Shown piece by piece: positions 17,966 to 28,153 of a stretch of DNA of 64,000 bases. The DNA comes from Bombiscardovia asteroides_K (GTDB lineage: Bacteria; Actinomycetota; Actinomycetes; Actinomycetales; Bifidobacteriaceae). Location of the stretch: positions 248,001-312,000 of the forward strand of contig NZ_CP181447.1 of the NCBI RefSeq assembly GCF_048001765.1. The letters are read 5' to 3'. Below the pieces are notes generated by a model. The model had not been told where the DNA came from, made no database searches, and saw only the letters and a program-made list of their open reading frames with translations. Both the position numbers and the translations under genes were made by a program. Within the stretch, counting starts at the first letter, position 1. Every line of letters starts with the position of its first letter.

Positions 17966-19438
17966 CTAGCGGTGCGAACTTGGAGCTTGCTGAATGTCCT
18001 GCTCGGCCTCTGCCAGGTCGGCGTGGGAGAAGTTGCGCACCTTAAGGGAGACGGCCAGAGCGGCCAGAATCAGCACCAGGGTGAAGATCAATCCGTAGTG
18101 GGTGCCCCTGGTGAAGGCCTGGGCTTTATCGGCTCCGGCTGCATGCCCCTCGCCCATGGCCAGCAGGGAGGTGGTGATTGCCGTGGCCACGGCTCCTACA
18201 ATCTGCTGCATGGTGTTGATGATGGTGCTGCCGTCGCCGGACTGCGGGCCGCTCAGAGAGTTGAGTGCGTAGGTCTGGGCTGGCGACATGGCCAGCGGGC
18301 AGCCGATCATGAGGATGATGTGGGCAGCCACCACCAGGGCCACAGGGGTGTGCGGGCCGGTGAACAGGAGAATGACCGTACCCACCAGTGCGACAAGGAA
18401 TCCGCAACGGACGGGAATTCGGGCCCCGAAGCCGTCATAGAGCCGTCCGGCGAAGGCTGAGACCAGGGCGTTGATGGCGCCGCCGGGCAGCATAAGGATG
18501 CCGGTCATGGCCACGGGCAGGAGCAGCCCCCGCTGCAGGAACTGGGGCAGCAGATACATGGAGGAGAGGATGACTGCGAAGTCAAGCATGACCAGGGTGG
18601 CACCGTAGCGGAAGGCTGGGATGGAGAAGATGCGCAGGTTGAGCACCGGGTGCTCCAGGCCCAGCTGACGACGAATATAGAGGACCAGGGCTACTAGGGC
18701 CACGACCAGGATGATCAGGGTGACCGGGGAGAGCCATCCGTACCGGCTGGCCAGGCTGACGCCTGCCACCAGTCCGCCGAAGCCGACAATGGACTCCAGA
18801 ATCGAGGCCAGGTCGGGCCGCTGGTGGGTGATGGTTCCCACGTTCTTCAGGAAGCAGACGGCGAAAATCAGGGCCACAACCAGGAAGGGGGTGAAGAACC
18901 AGAAGATCCAGTGCCAGGTCAGCTTGCCCAGGATGATTCCGGTCAGGGTCGGGCCGATGGCGGGGGCGAACATGATGACCAGGGCGCACATGCCCATGAC
19001 CGTGCCCAGTCTGGTCGGCGGAAAGATCAGCATGGCCACGGTGAACATGAGCGGCAGGATCAGGCCGGTGCCGATGCCCTGGATCAGCCGTCCCGTCAGA
19101 AGGACAGGGAAGGTGGGGGCCATGGCCGAGATCACTGAGCCCGCCAGGAAGGCGACCAGGCCGAAGATCACGGTCTGCCTGGTGGTGAACCACTTGGAGA
19201 TCAGGCTGGAGAAGGGCAGGACAATGCCGATGACCAGCATGTATCCCGTGACCAGCCACTGCACGGTGGCAGCGGGGATTTGGAAGCTCTCCATCAGGTT
19301 GGGCAGGGCGATATTGAGCGAGGTTTCACTCAGCATGCCCACGAAGGCCCCGATCATCAGCGCGGCGATGGCCGGCCAGGGATGGGGGACGGCCGGGCGT
19401 GACCGGTGAACGGAGGCAGAGGTGGACGTGTTTTGCAC
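17966..19438 (-). CDS. MFS drug-exporter, DHA2 family
   Basis: Proton-driven efflux protein of 490 residues with about 14 hydrophobic segments. Motifs include the family motif C region (GLILPLMFTVAMLIFPPTRLG) and TSLNIALPNLMESFQIPAAT in helix 1, the common start of EmrB/QacA transporters. I use GTG 19438 because AAGGAG stands nine bases before it; the ATG at 19510 has none. Divergent from the SNF2 gene. Substrate not predictable. Confidence 0.85.
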   Translation of the reverse strand: MQNTSTSASVHRSRPAVPHPWPAIAALMIGAFVGMLSETSLNIALPNLMESFQIPAATVQWLVTGYMLVIGIVLPFSSLISKWFTTRQTVIFGLVAFLAGSVISAMAPTFPVLLTGRLIQGIGTGLILPLMFTVAMLIFPPTRLGTVMGMCALVIMFAPAIGPTLTGIILGKLTWHWIFWFFTPFLVVALIFAVCFLKNVGTITHQRPDLASILESIVGFGGLVAGVSLASRYGWLSPVTLIILVVALVALVLYIRRQLGLEHPVLNLRIFSIPAFRYGATLVMLDFAVILSSMYLLPQFLQRGLLLPVAMTGILMLPGGAINALVSAFAGRLYDGFGARIPVRCGFLVALVGTVILLFTGPHTPVALVVAAHIILMIGCPLAMSPAQTYALNSLSGPQSGDGSTIINTMQQIVGAVATAITTSLLAMGEGHAAGADKAQAFTRGTHYGLIFTLVLILAALAVSLKVRNFSHADLAEAEQDIQQAPSSHR

Positions 19439-19598
19439 GATAATGATCTCCTTCTTCAGACAAACAGCACGCCATCTTAGGGAGGCGGTCATTTTTTCGT
19501 AAGTCGGCATGTCTACTCGCTTCGCCGAAGGCGTGCCGCATCGGGATGGAAAAGGTTATGCTCGGGAATGGTCGTCAGAGACCACAAGGAGGGTGCGT

Positions 19599-22500
19599 GT
19601 GGATTGGCATGCAACGGTCTACGGGTCAAGAGCCGTTGGTTCAGCAGGTCATGGTTTCTATGATCCGGGCGACGAGGAGGAGGGGCGGACCTTCGGCGAC
19701 CCGGACACCATCTCTGACGCCGCTCTGCGTCGATTGGGCGGCAAGGCCTACTTCCGTGCCCATCAACTGCTGGATGACCGCCGCTTTACAGACCTGCGCC
19801 TGCGGCACCTGGGAGCTTTGACCGTTCTCAAGGGTCGTGTGCCTGCCACCTATCAGCCGGATGGCGACTGCATGGTTCAGGCTCGGCTGGACGAGCAGGC
19901 CCATCGGGTCATCGACTCCTCATGCACTTGCCGGGCCTTTGGGCGCCAGGGTCCTGCATGCAAGCATGTAGTCGCCCTGATCATGGCCTACAACGAATCC
20001 AGCCAGTCCTTTGTAGGATCGGATGACTGGACCGGTGACCAGGGTCGATCCCGGTCCACCCGATCGACCTCAGGGCCCCTGGCGGCCTATATGCACCGGC
20101 AGGAGGGTCGGCGTCGGCAGTCTTTTCGTGACCGCCAACTGAGCCTGCTCAAGCAAGAGAACGGACCGGTCGGAGGCCGTCACCTGCCCATTGGCTCAGT
20201 CGGGCTGATTCCCGATCTGACCAGTGAGCGCGGCGGCTGGCTGGTCCGCCTGCACATCACCCTGTCCTCCCACGGGGTCGCCTACCTGGTCAAGGATCTG
20301 CCGGCCCTGCTGCGCGCTGTGGACCAGGGCGAATTCATGTCTTACGGACGGCGGCTGGCCTTCATTCATTCTCGTGACACCTTTGATGACCGGGCCCAGG
20401 CTCTGCTGACCATTCTGGAAAGGGCCGGCGCCATCCGCCGCAGCCTGGCTGAACAGGAGGGGGGCATGCGCCGCCGTCTTACACGTGCAGGATTGGCGGG
20501 GATTCGACTCAGCGACGACGAGGTAGCGCAGATCCTCGATCTGTTCGTGGATTCCGGGCTCACCCTGGATTACACGCCTCCCGAGGACTCCTTCCTGCAG
20601 ACCATGCCTGCCCCCGTGGTCGACGGAGACCCAGACCCCGGCATTGCGGTCAGCAAGGAGGCGGACGGTTACCGAATCACCCATGCCCTGGCCGTGGAAT
20701 GCTTCATCGTAGGCCAGGCTTCTTCCTTCGTTATTGTGCGCCCCTCGCAGCCTGGCCTGGGGCTGGATCCGGGGCCGGTCATCCACCGTTGCAGCACGCG
20801 TTTCATGCGTCATCGGGACCTGTTGGAGACTCTCTGCCGCCCTGGCGAGGATCGAGATCTGCATCTGGATGAAGACGACCTGGACCTGTTCGCCCGGACC
20901 GTTCTGCCCGACCTGGACCAGGGTGCCCAGGAAGGATCTGGGCTCTCCGCCAGTCTGCCCGAGGAGCTGGATGCCCGGCGGCGGCCGCCCTGCAGGATCG
21001 AGCTTTACTTGGACAGGGATCGGCAGGGGGTCAGCTGCGACCTCAAGGCACGCTATGGGGATCGTCTTCTGTCCGTCGGCGCTGACCCCGCCTCGGAGGA
21101 TGAACCCGGCAGGGATCGGGAGAGCGAATCCTTGGCCCGGCAGACGGTCCGACGCTATTTCCCCTTGATGGAGGATGGGTTGGCGCGCATCCCCGAAGAG
21201 AACGAGGAGGCTATACATACCCTGCTGACCCGGGGCCTGCCCGTGCTCAAGGGCCTGGGACGAGTCTTTTCAACCCCGGCCTTCGACGGGCTCAGCGTCG
21301 TCTCTCATCCGCAGATCCGCGTGGGTGTGCGGGTGCGATCCGGCCTGGTCGAGATCTCGCCCATTGCCGATGAGGTCCGGCCCGATGAGGCCGCTGCCAT
21401 CCTGGCTGACTATCGCCGTCGTCGGCGTTTCCATCGTCTGAGCAACGGGGCCTTCGTCGAGCTGGCTGATCTGAATACCGAGGCTGTCGACACCCTGGCT
21501 GAAGACCTGGGCATCGACCCGGCTGATCTGGTCAAGGGGCCGGTCCGGGTGCCCGAATTCCAGCTCGGCTACCTGGATGCACTGGTGCCTGAGCAGGACC
21601 GCGATTCCAGCTTCCGCGATTACCTGAAGGAGCGCAAGCCTGATCCTCAGGGGTTCAAGGTCCCTGACGGGTTGCAGGGGCAGCTCAGACCCTACCAGGT
21701 CGAAGGGTTGCGTTGGCTGTGCACTCTGAGCGACCGTGGATTCGGTGGCATCCTGGCCGACGAGATGGGCCTTGGCAAGACCATACAGATGCTGGCCTAC
21801 CTGCTCTCCCGTCGGAATCAGGCCAGGGATCGAGGGCCTTCGCTGATTGTCTGCCCGGCCTCCTTGGTCTACAACTGGGAGGCCGAGTGTCGTCGTTTTA
21901 CACCGGATCTGCGGGTGGCGGTCCTGGCCGGGGGGCGCAGCCAGCGTCAGACTTTGCTGGATCAGGCCAGGTCCTACGACTTGCTGATTACTTCATACGA
22001 TCTGCTCAGGAGGGACCTGGACCGGTATAGGAGTCTGCCCTGGTATGCCTTGGTCTTGGATGAGGCCCAGTACATCAAAAACCATGCCACCAAGGCAGCT
22101 CGGGCCGTACGCGCTCTGGACAGTCTGCATCGGTTCGCTCTGACCGGTACACCCATCGAAAATCGTCTGTCTGAGCTTTGGAGCATCTTCGACTTCCTGA
22201 TGCCGGGGATGTTGGGTCCCTACTCCCGGTTCAGGGACCGCTTCGAAATGCCCATACTCAGCGGCGATCAGGATGCCCAGTCCCGGCTCCAGGCCCTGGT
22301 TGGACCATTCATCCTGCGCCGGCTGAAGTCACAGGTGCTGACGGATCTGCCCGAGAAGATCGAAAACGTGATCAGCGTGCCCCTGCAGGGTCGTCAGCGC
22401 AAGCTTTATGCGGCTCTGGAGCAGGAGCTGAGGGCCACGCTCAACAAGGAAAGGGATCAGGAGTACGAGGTCGGTAAAATCCAGGTGCTGGCCCAGCTGA

Positions 22501-23093
22501 CCAGGCTGCGGGAGGTTTGCTGCGATCCGCGTCTGGTCTACCAGGATCAGGGTCGGGACCGGCGCGGCGAGTCGGCCAAACTGGATGCCATCGAGGATCT
22601 GGTGGTCTCCTGCCAGGATGCCGGGCGTAAGATGCTGATCTTCTCCCAGTTCACCTCCTACCTGGACCTGATAGCCCAGCGGCTCCGTCGGCTGGATGTG
22701 CCTTACGACCTGATCACCGGCGCCACATCCAAGAAGAGGCGGCTGGAGCTGGTGGAACAGTTCAATAGGGATGCCACGCCGGTTTTTCTGATCTCCCTGA
22801 AGGCCGGCAACACCGGGCTCAACCTGACCGGAGCCTGTGTAGTGGTCCATGCGGACCCCTGGTGGAACGCCGCTGCCCAGGAGCAGGCCAACGACCGCGC
22901 CCACAGGATCGGCCAGACCCAGGACGTCAACGTCTATCAGGTCGTAGCCAAGGACACCATAGAGGAACGCATCCTCAACCTGCAGCACAGCAAGAGCGAC
23001 CTGGCATCGCGCTTTGTCGATTCCGCCGCCTCCACCGGCGCTTCCAGCGTGGCAAGACTGAGCAGAAAAGACCTCCTGGCCCTGTTGGGTTGA
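19599..23093 (+). CDS. SWIM zinc-finger SNF2-family helicase
   Basis: About 1164 residues. The SWIM zinc-finger near residues 107-123 reads SCTCRAFGRQGPACKHV. A long middle region of the bacterial SNF2 type follows. Helicase motifs are LADEMGLGKT (about 718-727), LDEAQYIKN (Walker B, about 819), FALTGTPIENRLSELW, and C-terminal motifs SLKAGNTGLNLT and NDRAHRIGQTQDV (about 1098-1110). It is a double-stranded DNA translocase that remodels protein-DNA complexes; the exact role is unknown. GTG 19599 has AAGGAGG at six bases, which decides it over ATG 19509. It stands alone. Confidence 0.9.
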   Translation: MDWHATVYGSRAVGSAGHGFYDPGDEEEGRTFGDPDTISDAALRRLGGKAYFRAHQLLDDRRFTDLRLRHLGALTVLKGRVPATYQPDGDCMVQARLDEQAHRVIDSSCTCRAFGRQGPACKHVVALIMAYNESSQSFVGSDDWTGDQGRSRSTRSTSGPLAAYMHRQEGRRRQSFRDRQLSLLKQENGPVGGRHLPIGSVGLIPDLTSERGGWLVRLHITLSSHGVAYLVKDLPALLRAVDQGEFMSYGRRLAFIHSRDTFDDRAQALLTILERAGAIRRSLAEQEGGMRRRLTRAGLAGIRLSDDEVAQILDLFVDSGLTLDYTPPEDSFLQTMPAPVVDGDPDPGIAVSKEADGYRITHALAVECFIVGQASSFVIVRPSQPGLGLDPGPVIHRCSTRFMRHRDLLETLCRPGEDRDLHLDEDDLDLFARTVLPDLDQGAQEGSGLSASLPEELDARRRPPCRIELYLDRDRQGVSCDLKARYGDRLLSVGADPASEDEPGRDRESESLARQTVRRYFPLMEDGLARIPEENEEAIHTLLTRGLPVLKGLGRVFSTPAFDGLSVVSHPQIRVGVRVRSGLVEISPIADEVRPDEAAAILADYRRRRRFHRLSNGAFVELADLNTEAVDTLAEDLGIDPADLVKGPVRVPEFQLGYLDALVPEQDRDSSFRDYLKERKPDPQGFKVPDGLQGQLRPYQVEGLRWLCTLSDRGFGGILADEMGLGKTIQMLAYLLSRRNQARDRGPSLIVCPASLVYNWEAECRRFTPDLRVAVLAGGRSQRQTLLDQARSYDLLITSYDLLRRDLDRYRSLPWYALVLDEAQYIKNHATKAARAVRALDSLHRFALTGTPIENRLSELWSIFDFLMPGMLGPYSRFRDRFEMPILSGDQDAQSRLQALVGPFILRRLKSQVLTDLPEKIENVISVPLQGRQRKLYAALEQELRATLNKERDQEYEVGKIQVLAQLTRLREVCCDPRLVYQDQGRDRRGESAKLDAIEDLVVSCQDAGRKMLIFSQFTSYLDLIAQRLRRLDVPYDLITGATSKKRRLELVEQFNRDATPVFLISLKAGNTGLNLTGACVVVHADPWWNAAAQEQANDRAHRIGQTQDVNVYQVVAKDTIEERILNLQHSKSDLASRFVDSAASTGASSVARLSRKDLLALLG

Positions 23094-23710
23094 GCGGCTT
23101 GGACTGGGCGTTGACAGTCTGTATACGCAGTGTCATCGATGGCGAGTTTGACGAATACCTGGGAGTCGGAGCAGAAGCGGCAGACTTCCACTGATTGGGA
23201 GTCCTAGGCTTTTTATTGATTCATATTCATATGAGGCGTAAGCCAACTGTTTGGATGACGCGGCAAAGATTGATAGAGATCCGCTTGTGCTTATTCTTGC
23301 CCCCCTGCATTAGCGCTCGATGAGGTCGAGCATCACAATAATCGGGCCTCTTTCGTCTGCCAATGGTTGCTATGTCCTGGCCTATTGGGTTTTATTCTTG
23401 GATATATTCGTTTACAGCATGCGGCTTGATTTTCGCAGGATCATATTTCATTATCGGAGATGTAATTTGCTTGCCATTTGGACATTTCTGGTTTCCTTGT
23501 GTGCTGACCGTGGTTGAGATGTAGATTGTCATCCTGCCGAATTCAGTCTTCTCCCCTATCTAGTTCCATGCCAAAAGGACGGATTCTTTTGTGTTGTTTC
23601 CGTCGTCGCAATCTTACTTGTTTAGGGCGGGACTATAATAAATTTACGGTATTGATATCGAAAGTTACGTTATAAATTATGCGAGTTACTGCAGCGAAGA
23701 AGGAATGAGC
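23094..23710 (+). other. Long AT-richer intergenic region before the GH67 operon
   Basis: About 600 bp with GC clearly below the flanking helicase gene and no convincing coding sequence; an open frame at 23320-23517 has no ribosome binding site and no family resemblance. The last 70 bp (about 23635-23690) are very AT-rich and repeat the half-site TTACG twice (about 23650 and 23667). They probably hold the promoter of the glucuronoxylan operon. No clear terminator for the helicase gene was found. Confidence 0.5.
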
Positions 23711-25738
23711 ATGTTTGAGCCCATGTGGCTATCGCCAAAAGTCATAAGACCCATAGTCGGCACCCGCAGGTTCTATATTGAAGGTCTTGATTTTCAAGAT
23801 CCTGTCGCGGCGCGCATATATAGAGAACTGCTTGATTTCTTCGGGGCTAGCCAAGCGGCTGACCGGCAGTGCGCGGATTTGGTCTTCATAATGAATTCCG
23901 CTGCCCTACCTGCAGAACGGGACGGGGCCTATCGCATCCACACAGAGGGGGATTGTGTCTGCATCGAAGGCAATACGGCCACGGCCCTCCTCTATGGCCT
24001 ATACGGATGGATGCGCAGAAAGGCATGCGGGCAGCAGATCGATGACTTTGAGTCAGTGCCGAATCAGGCGTTGAGAATGATCGATCACTGGGATCAGACG
24101 GATGGCTCGGTTGAGCGCGGGTATGCAGGCGAATCCATCTTTTTCGGCGTTCTGGGTTCTAATAGCCATGCTGATTTCCGTAATTTTCCTGATCGGCACC
24201 AGGACGATCCCTTCCGAGGTGATCTGGCAAGGGTGACCGCCTATGCACGTCTTCTGGCATCAATCGGTATCAATGCCATAGCTTTGAACAATGTGAATGT
24301 GCGAGGCGAGGCCAAGAAACTGATTGTCAAACCATACCTCGACCGGGTTGCAGTGCTCGCCGACATCTTCGGGCAATTCGGCATTCGGGTCTTCCTGTCG
24401 GTGAACTTTGCTTCGCCCATCGATGTCGGCGGTCTGTCCACGGCGGACCCCCTTGCTGATGAGGTCTCGGCTTGGTGGGAAAAGACAGTCGCTGATATAT
24501 ATCAGCGTATTCCCGCCTTCGGCGGTTTTCTGGTCAAAGCGGATGCTGAAGGAGAACCGGGCCCCACGCGGTACGGGCGCACACACGTCGATGGGGCGAA
24601 TATGCTGGCTCGACCCCTGTCCAGGCACGGCGGCCTTGTCATATGGAGAGCTTTTGTCTATGACTGCAATCAGGACTGGAGGGATAGGAGCCTGGATAGG
24701 GCCAAATCCGCATATGAGAATTTCATCGGTCTTGACGGGCTGTTTGCTGAAAATGTCGTTCTCCAGGTCAAATTCGGCCCCATCGATTTCCAGGTCAGCG
24801 AGCCTGCCAACCCTTTGATAGGTCGCATGACCCATACGAATCTTATGATCGAGTTCCAAATCACCGCTGAATACCTAGGGCAGCAGATTGACGTCAACTA
24901 TGTTCTGCCGCAGTGGCTGGCAATGACCAATTGGGATACCTGTGCCCCACAGGTTGATGCACGTGTCAAGGCAGTGGTCCCGAAGCTGTGCCTGGTTTCC
25001 GCTCATACGGGTTTCGCAGGAGTCAGCAATGTGGGCATGGATGACAACTGGACAGGAAACACCCTGGCTCAGGCCAACCTTTACGGGTTCGGTCGTATGT
25101 GCTGGGATCCCGATGCAACGGCTGGCTCCATTCTGGATGAATGGATGACGCTCACCTTTCCTGATTTGCGCGGTCCGGCAAGGGAGGCCGTCAGTGAGAT
25201 CATGCTCACTTCGAACAAGACCTTCAAGAACTACACCGCTCCTCTGGGCGTAGGGTTCATGGTCAAGCCCGGTTTGCACTATGGCGTGGACGTGAACGGA
25301 TATGAATACGATAGGTGGGGCACGTATCATTTTGCTGACCGAGACGGAATCGGCGTGGACCGAACGCAATCAACTGGGACAGGCTTTACGGCCCAGTATC
25401 ATCAGGCTCTTGAGGAGCGGTTCGAGCATGCGGAAACAACCCCGGAGGATCTGCTGCTCTTCTTTCACCATCTGCCTTATGACCACGTGCTTCATGATGG
25501 GCAGACGCTCATCCAGCACATCTACAGTTCCCATTTCGAAGGCGTAAAGGAGGTTGAGCGATATATAACGCTTTGGAAGAAAGTCAAAGGCTCGATTCCC
25601 CAGGCTGACTGGGAGAACGTGGCAGACAGACTCCAGGCGCAGAAAACCGACGCAGTCGAATGGCGCGATCAGATAAACACATACTTCCATCGCATGAGCG
25701 GAGTGCCCGACAGGCTCGGCCGCAAGATTTACGCATAA
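23711..25738 (+). CDS. aguA: Alpha-glucuronidase, GH67
   Basis: Removes 4-O-methyl-D-glucuronic acid from the non-reducing end of aldouronic acids (xylan fragments) by inversion. It has 675 residues, the normal length, and no signal peptide, so it acts in the cytoplasm on imported oligosaccharides. Family stretches are RMIDHWDQTDGSVERGY, FLVKADAEGEPGP, DGANMLARPL and KFGPIDFQVSEP. By spacing with characterised GH67 enzymes, Asp359 (PIDF) and Glu387 (ITAEYLG) are the likely base pair, and Glu280 (KADAEG) the acid. ATG 23711 has AAGGA at six bases; ATG 23705 is too close to it. First gene of a three-gene operon. Confidence 0.93.
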   Translation: MFEPMWLSPKVIRPIVGTRRFYIEGLDFQDPVAARIYRELLDFFGASQAADRQCADLVFIMNSAALPAERDGAYRIHTEGDCVCIEGNTATALLYGLYGWMRRKACGQQIDDFESVPNQALRMIDHWDQTDGSVERGYAGESIFFGVLGSNSHADFRNFPDRHQDDPFRGDLARVTAYARLLASIGINAIALNNVNVRGEAKKLIVKPYLDRVAVLADIFGQFGIRVFLSVNFASPIDVGGLSTADPLADEVSAWWEKTVADIYQRIPAFGGFLVKADAEGEPGPTRYGRTHVDGANMLARPLSRHGGLVIWRAFVYDCNQDWRDRSLDRAKSAYENFIGLDGLFAENVVLQVKFGPIDFQVSEPANPLIGRMTHTNLMIEFQITAEYLGQQIDVNYVLPQWLAMTNWDTCAPQVDARVKAVVPKLCLVSAHTGFAGVSNVGMDDNWTGNTLAQANLYGFGRMCWDPDATAGSILDEWMTLTFPDLRGPAREAVSEIMLTSNKTFKNYTAPLGVGFMVKPGLHYGVDVNGYEYDRWGTYHFADRDGIGVDRTQSTGTGFTAQYHQALEERFEHAETTPEDLLLFFHHLPYDHVLHDGQTLIQHIYSSHFEGVKEVERYITLWKKVKGSIPQADWENVADRLQAQKTDAVEWRDQINTYFHRMSGVPDRLGRKIYA

Positions 25739-25751
25739 GGGGGAAATACAG

Positions 25752-27386
25752 ATGATCATTGACAATCCGGTGTTAAAGGGCTTCCATCCTGATCCATCCA
25801 TGATTCGTGTTGGGGACACCTACTATATAGCCACTTCCACATTCGAGTGGTTTCCCGGCGTACGCGTCCATTCTTCACGTGACATGGTCCATTGGCAATA
25901 TGTGACCAGCATCCTGAATTCCGAGAGAATGGTCAATCTGCGTGGCGACCCCTCCTCGGGCGGCGTCTGGGCTCCTGACCTCTCCTATTCCGATGGACGG
26001 TTTTGGCTGGTCTTCTCGGATATCAAGACCGTCACGGGCACCTTCAAGGATGGCACCAACTATCTGACCAGCGCCGAGCGCATAGAAGGACCCTGGACCG
26101 ATCCAGTGCCCATCAACTATGTGGGGTTCGACGCGTCCCTCTTCCACGACGATGACGGCAGAAAGTATCTGATTCAGCAGACCTGGGATCATCGTGAGTA
26201 TCATCATCACTTCGATGGAATAACACTGACTGAATTCGACACATCCACCATGCGGTTGTTGCCTGAGACATCCAGAACCATATGGAGGGGAACGGATGTC
26301 AGGTTGTCTGAAGGCCCTCATCTTTACAAGATCAATGGGTGGTACTACTTGTTCGCGGCCGAGGGGGGCACGACTTTCTCTCATCAAGAGACCGTCTCTC
26401 GTTCGCGGACGCTTCAGGCTGACTCTTTCGAAACCATGCCGGGCGATGAGCCTTTCCTGAGCAATTTCGATACCCCACGGTCCTACCTGCAGAAGCAGGG
26501 GCATGGATCGCTGGTGGACACCCCCATGGGAGAGTGGTATTACGCATCGTTGTGCGCTCGTCCCTGGCACCGACCCCAGGAGTCGGTCGTGGATCCTCGA
26601 GGGTGGTGCACCTTAGGTCGCGAGACATCCATCCAGAAGGTGGAGTGGGACGAGGACGGATGGCCTCACATCCAGGGAGGCCACGGAGGCAGTCGGTATG
26701 TGGAGGCTCCTAGAGATGCCCCAGTGTCTTCGCAAAAGCACGAGGAGGTCCATCAGCATGATGATTTCGAATCGGATACGCTTGGTCCGGATTGGTGTAC
26801 ATTACGGGTGCCCTTCAATGAAAAAATGGGCTCAGTGGGTGCAGGCTCCCTCCGCTTGAGGGGCCAGGGGTCGCTGCATAATCTTTTTGACTTGTCTCTG
26901 GTGGCCAGACGCTGGCAGGCCTTCGACTTCGACGCTCAGGTGCGGATGGATTTCGAACCGAGGTCCTATCAGGCTATGGCGGGGTTGACCAACTACTACA
27001 GCGACGCAAATTTCAGTTGGATATTTGTCACCTGGGACGAAAGGCGTAGCACGCGGGTGATTGAGGTCGCCCAATCTGATGGAAATCGTTACGTCTCATA
27101 CCTCAAGGATGAAGCAATTCCTGTGCCTACGGGCGCTCATGTCTGGTTCAAAACCAAAGTCCGCACCTCGTCCTACTCCTATCAATACTCATTCGATGGT
27201 CGTCACTGGGCCACGGTTCCGGTTATCCTGGATGCGGCAGTCCTTTCGGACGACCATGTGTATAAGCAGATTGACGGTTACTTCACCGGTGGTTTTGTCG
27301 GCTTGGCAGCGGTTGATTATTCGGGTTATGGGAGCCTGGCCACTTTCAGCTCCTTTGATTACAGGGAGCTAAAGGAGAAACCATGA
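25752..27386 (+). CDS. xynB: GH43 beta-xylosidase (XynB type)
   Basis: Hydrolyses xylo-oligosaccharides from the non-reducing end. It has 544 residues: an N-terminal five-bladed propeller and a C-terminal beta-sandwich of the XynB2 kind (from about residue 330). Likely catalytic residues are Asp14 (GFHPDPSM), Asp127 (GFDASLF) and Glu187 (LSEGPHLY). It has no signal peptide. It begins 13 bp after aguA behind AAGGGGGAAA, and its stop overlaps the next start (ATGA). Together with GH67 it would trim glucuronoxylan oligomers to xylose and methylglucuronate. Confidence 0.93.
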   Translation: MIIDNPVLKGFHPDPSMIRVGDTYYIATSTFEWFPGVRVHSSRDMVHWQYVTSILNSERMVNLRGDPSSGGVWAPDLSYSDGRFWLVFSDIKTVTGTFKDGTNYLTSAERIEGPWTDPVPINYVGFDASLFHDDDGRKYLIQQTWDHREYHHHFDGITLTEFDTSTMRLLPETSRTIWRGTDVRLSEGPHLYKINGWYYLFAAEGGTTFSHQETVSRSRTLQADSFETMPGDEPFLSNFDTPRSYLQKQGHGSLVDTPMGEWYYASLCARPWHRPQESVVDPRGWCTLGRETSIQKVEWDEDGWPHIQGGHGGSRYVEAPRDAPVSSQKHEEVHQHDDFESDTLGPDWCTLRVPFNEKMGSVGAGSLRLRGQGSLHNLFDLSLVARRWQAFDFDAQVRMDFEPRSYQAMAGLTNYYSDANFSWIFVTWDERRSTRVIEVAQSDGNRYVSYLKDEAIPVPTGAHVWFKTKVRTSSYSYQYSFDGRHWATVPVILDAAVLSDDHVYKQIDGYFTGGFVGLAAVDYSGYGSLATFSSFDYRELKEKP

Positions 27387-28153
27387 TCAGCGGTGTGCAG
27401 ATGTTCTGCTCGGAGTTCATGGGCACCGCCCTTATGATGGCCATCGCGGTCATGGTTGCCGCCAGTAGGTCGCTCCCCAAGACGGGGGCCTATCGAGCCG
27501 ACTGGGTCAACGCGTCGTTGGGCTGGGGTCTTGCTGTCTATGTAGGCGTATATGCGGGGTGGAGAACGGGCGGCCATCTGAATCCGGCGGTGACCCTGGC
27601 CAGGGTGGTCGGTCACTGGATTGACCCACAGGCGACCCTGAACGGCCTGGCAATGGGCAAGGGTGGCATTCCGGTCACCATGGCCAATGTGGCCATCTTC
27701 ATTTCCGCCCAGTTCCTTGGGGCTTTCTTAGGTTCCTGTCTGGGCTACCTGGGCACTCGCAAGCATTTCGAACTTTCGACCGATACAGATACCAAACTCA
27801 TGATTTTCTGCACCAAGCCGGCCATACGTTCGAATTTCTGGAATCTGACATCGGAGGCCATCGGCACGGCCATCCTGGTTTCCTGGGTTTTCCTCAATGG
27901 TGGGACTCCTACGCAAGTCGGGCCGCTGGGCGTGGCCCTGGTCATCACGGTTCTGGTTATGGCCCTGGGAGGGGTTTCTGGTGCGGCCATGAATCCTGCT
28001 CGTGACTTTTCCGCCCGATTGGCTTACTGCCTTCTGCCCATGTCCGGCAAGAAGGATGCGGACTGGAGCTACGCCTGGATACCCTTTGTCGGGCCGATCG
28101 TCGGAGCCTGCATCGGTGTGCTAGCTCCTGCCTGGATGGGGCTTCTGCCTTGA
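27383..28153 (+). CDS. MIP-family channel (aquaglyceroporin type)
   Basis: Membrane channel of 256 residues with six helices and both NPA boxes, HLNPAVT (about 66-72) and AMNPARD (about 202-208). Asp after the second NPAR is the glycerol-facilitator mark rather than the aquaporin one. It overlaps the xylosidase gene by four bases, so it is translated with it. Glycerol, a pentose-derived polyol, or another small neutral solute are candidates. An MIP channel cannot be expected to carry aldouronic oligosaccharides, so the oligomer importer must be elsewhere. Confidence 0.88.
   Translation: MISGVQMFCSEFMGTALMMAIAVMVAASRSLPKTGAYRADWVNASLGWGLAVYVGVYAGWRTGGHLNPAVTLARVVGHWIDPQATLNGLAMGKGGIPVTMANVAIFISAQFLGAFLGSCLGYLGTRKHFELSTDTDTKLMIFCTKPAIRSNFWNLTSEAIGTAILVSWVFLNGGTPTQVGPLGVALVITVLVMALGGVSGAAMNPARDFSARLAYCLLPMSGKKDADWSYAWIPFVGPIVGACIGVLAPAWMGLLP

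Noticed and set aside
23320..23517. Possible small membrane protein in the gap before aguA
   Set aside because: No ribosome binding site, Arg/Cys/Phe-rich composition in AT-rich DNA, no resemblance to a known family.
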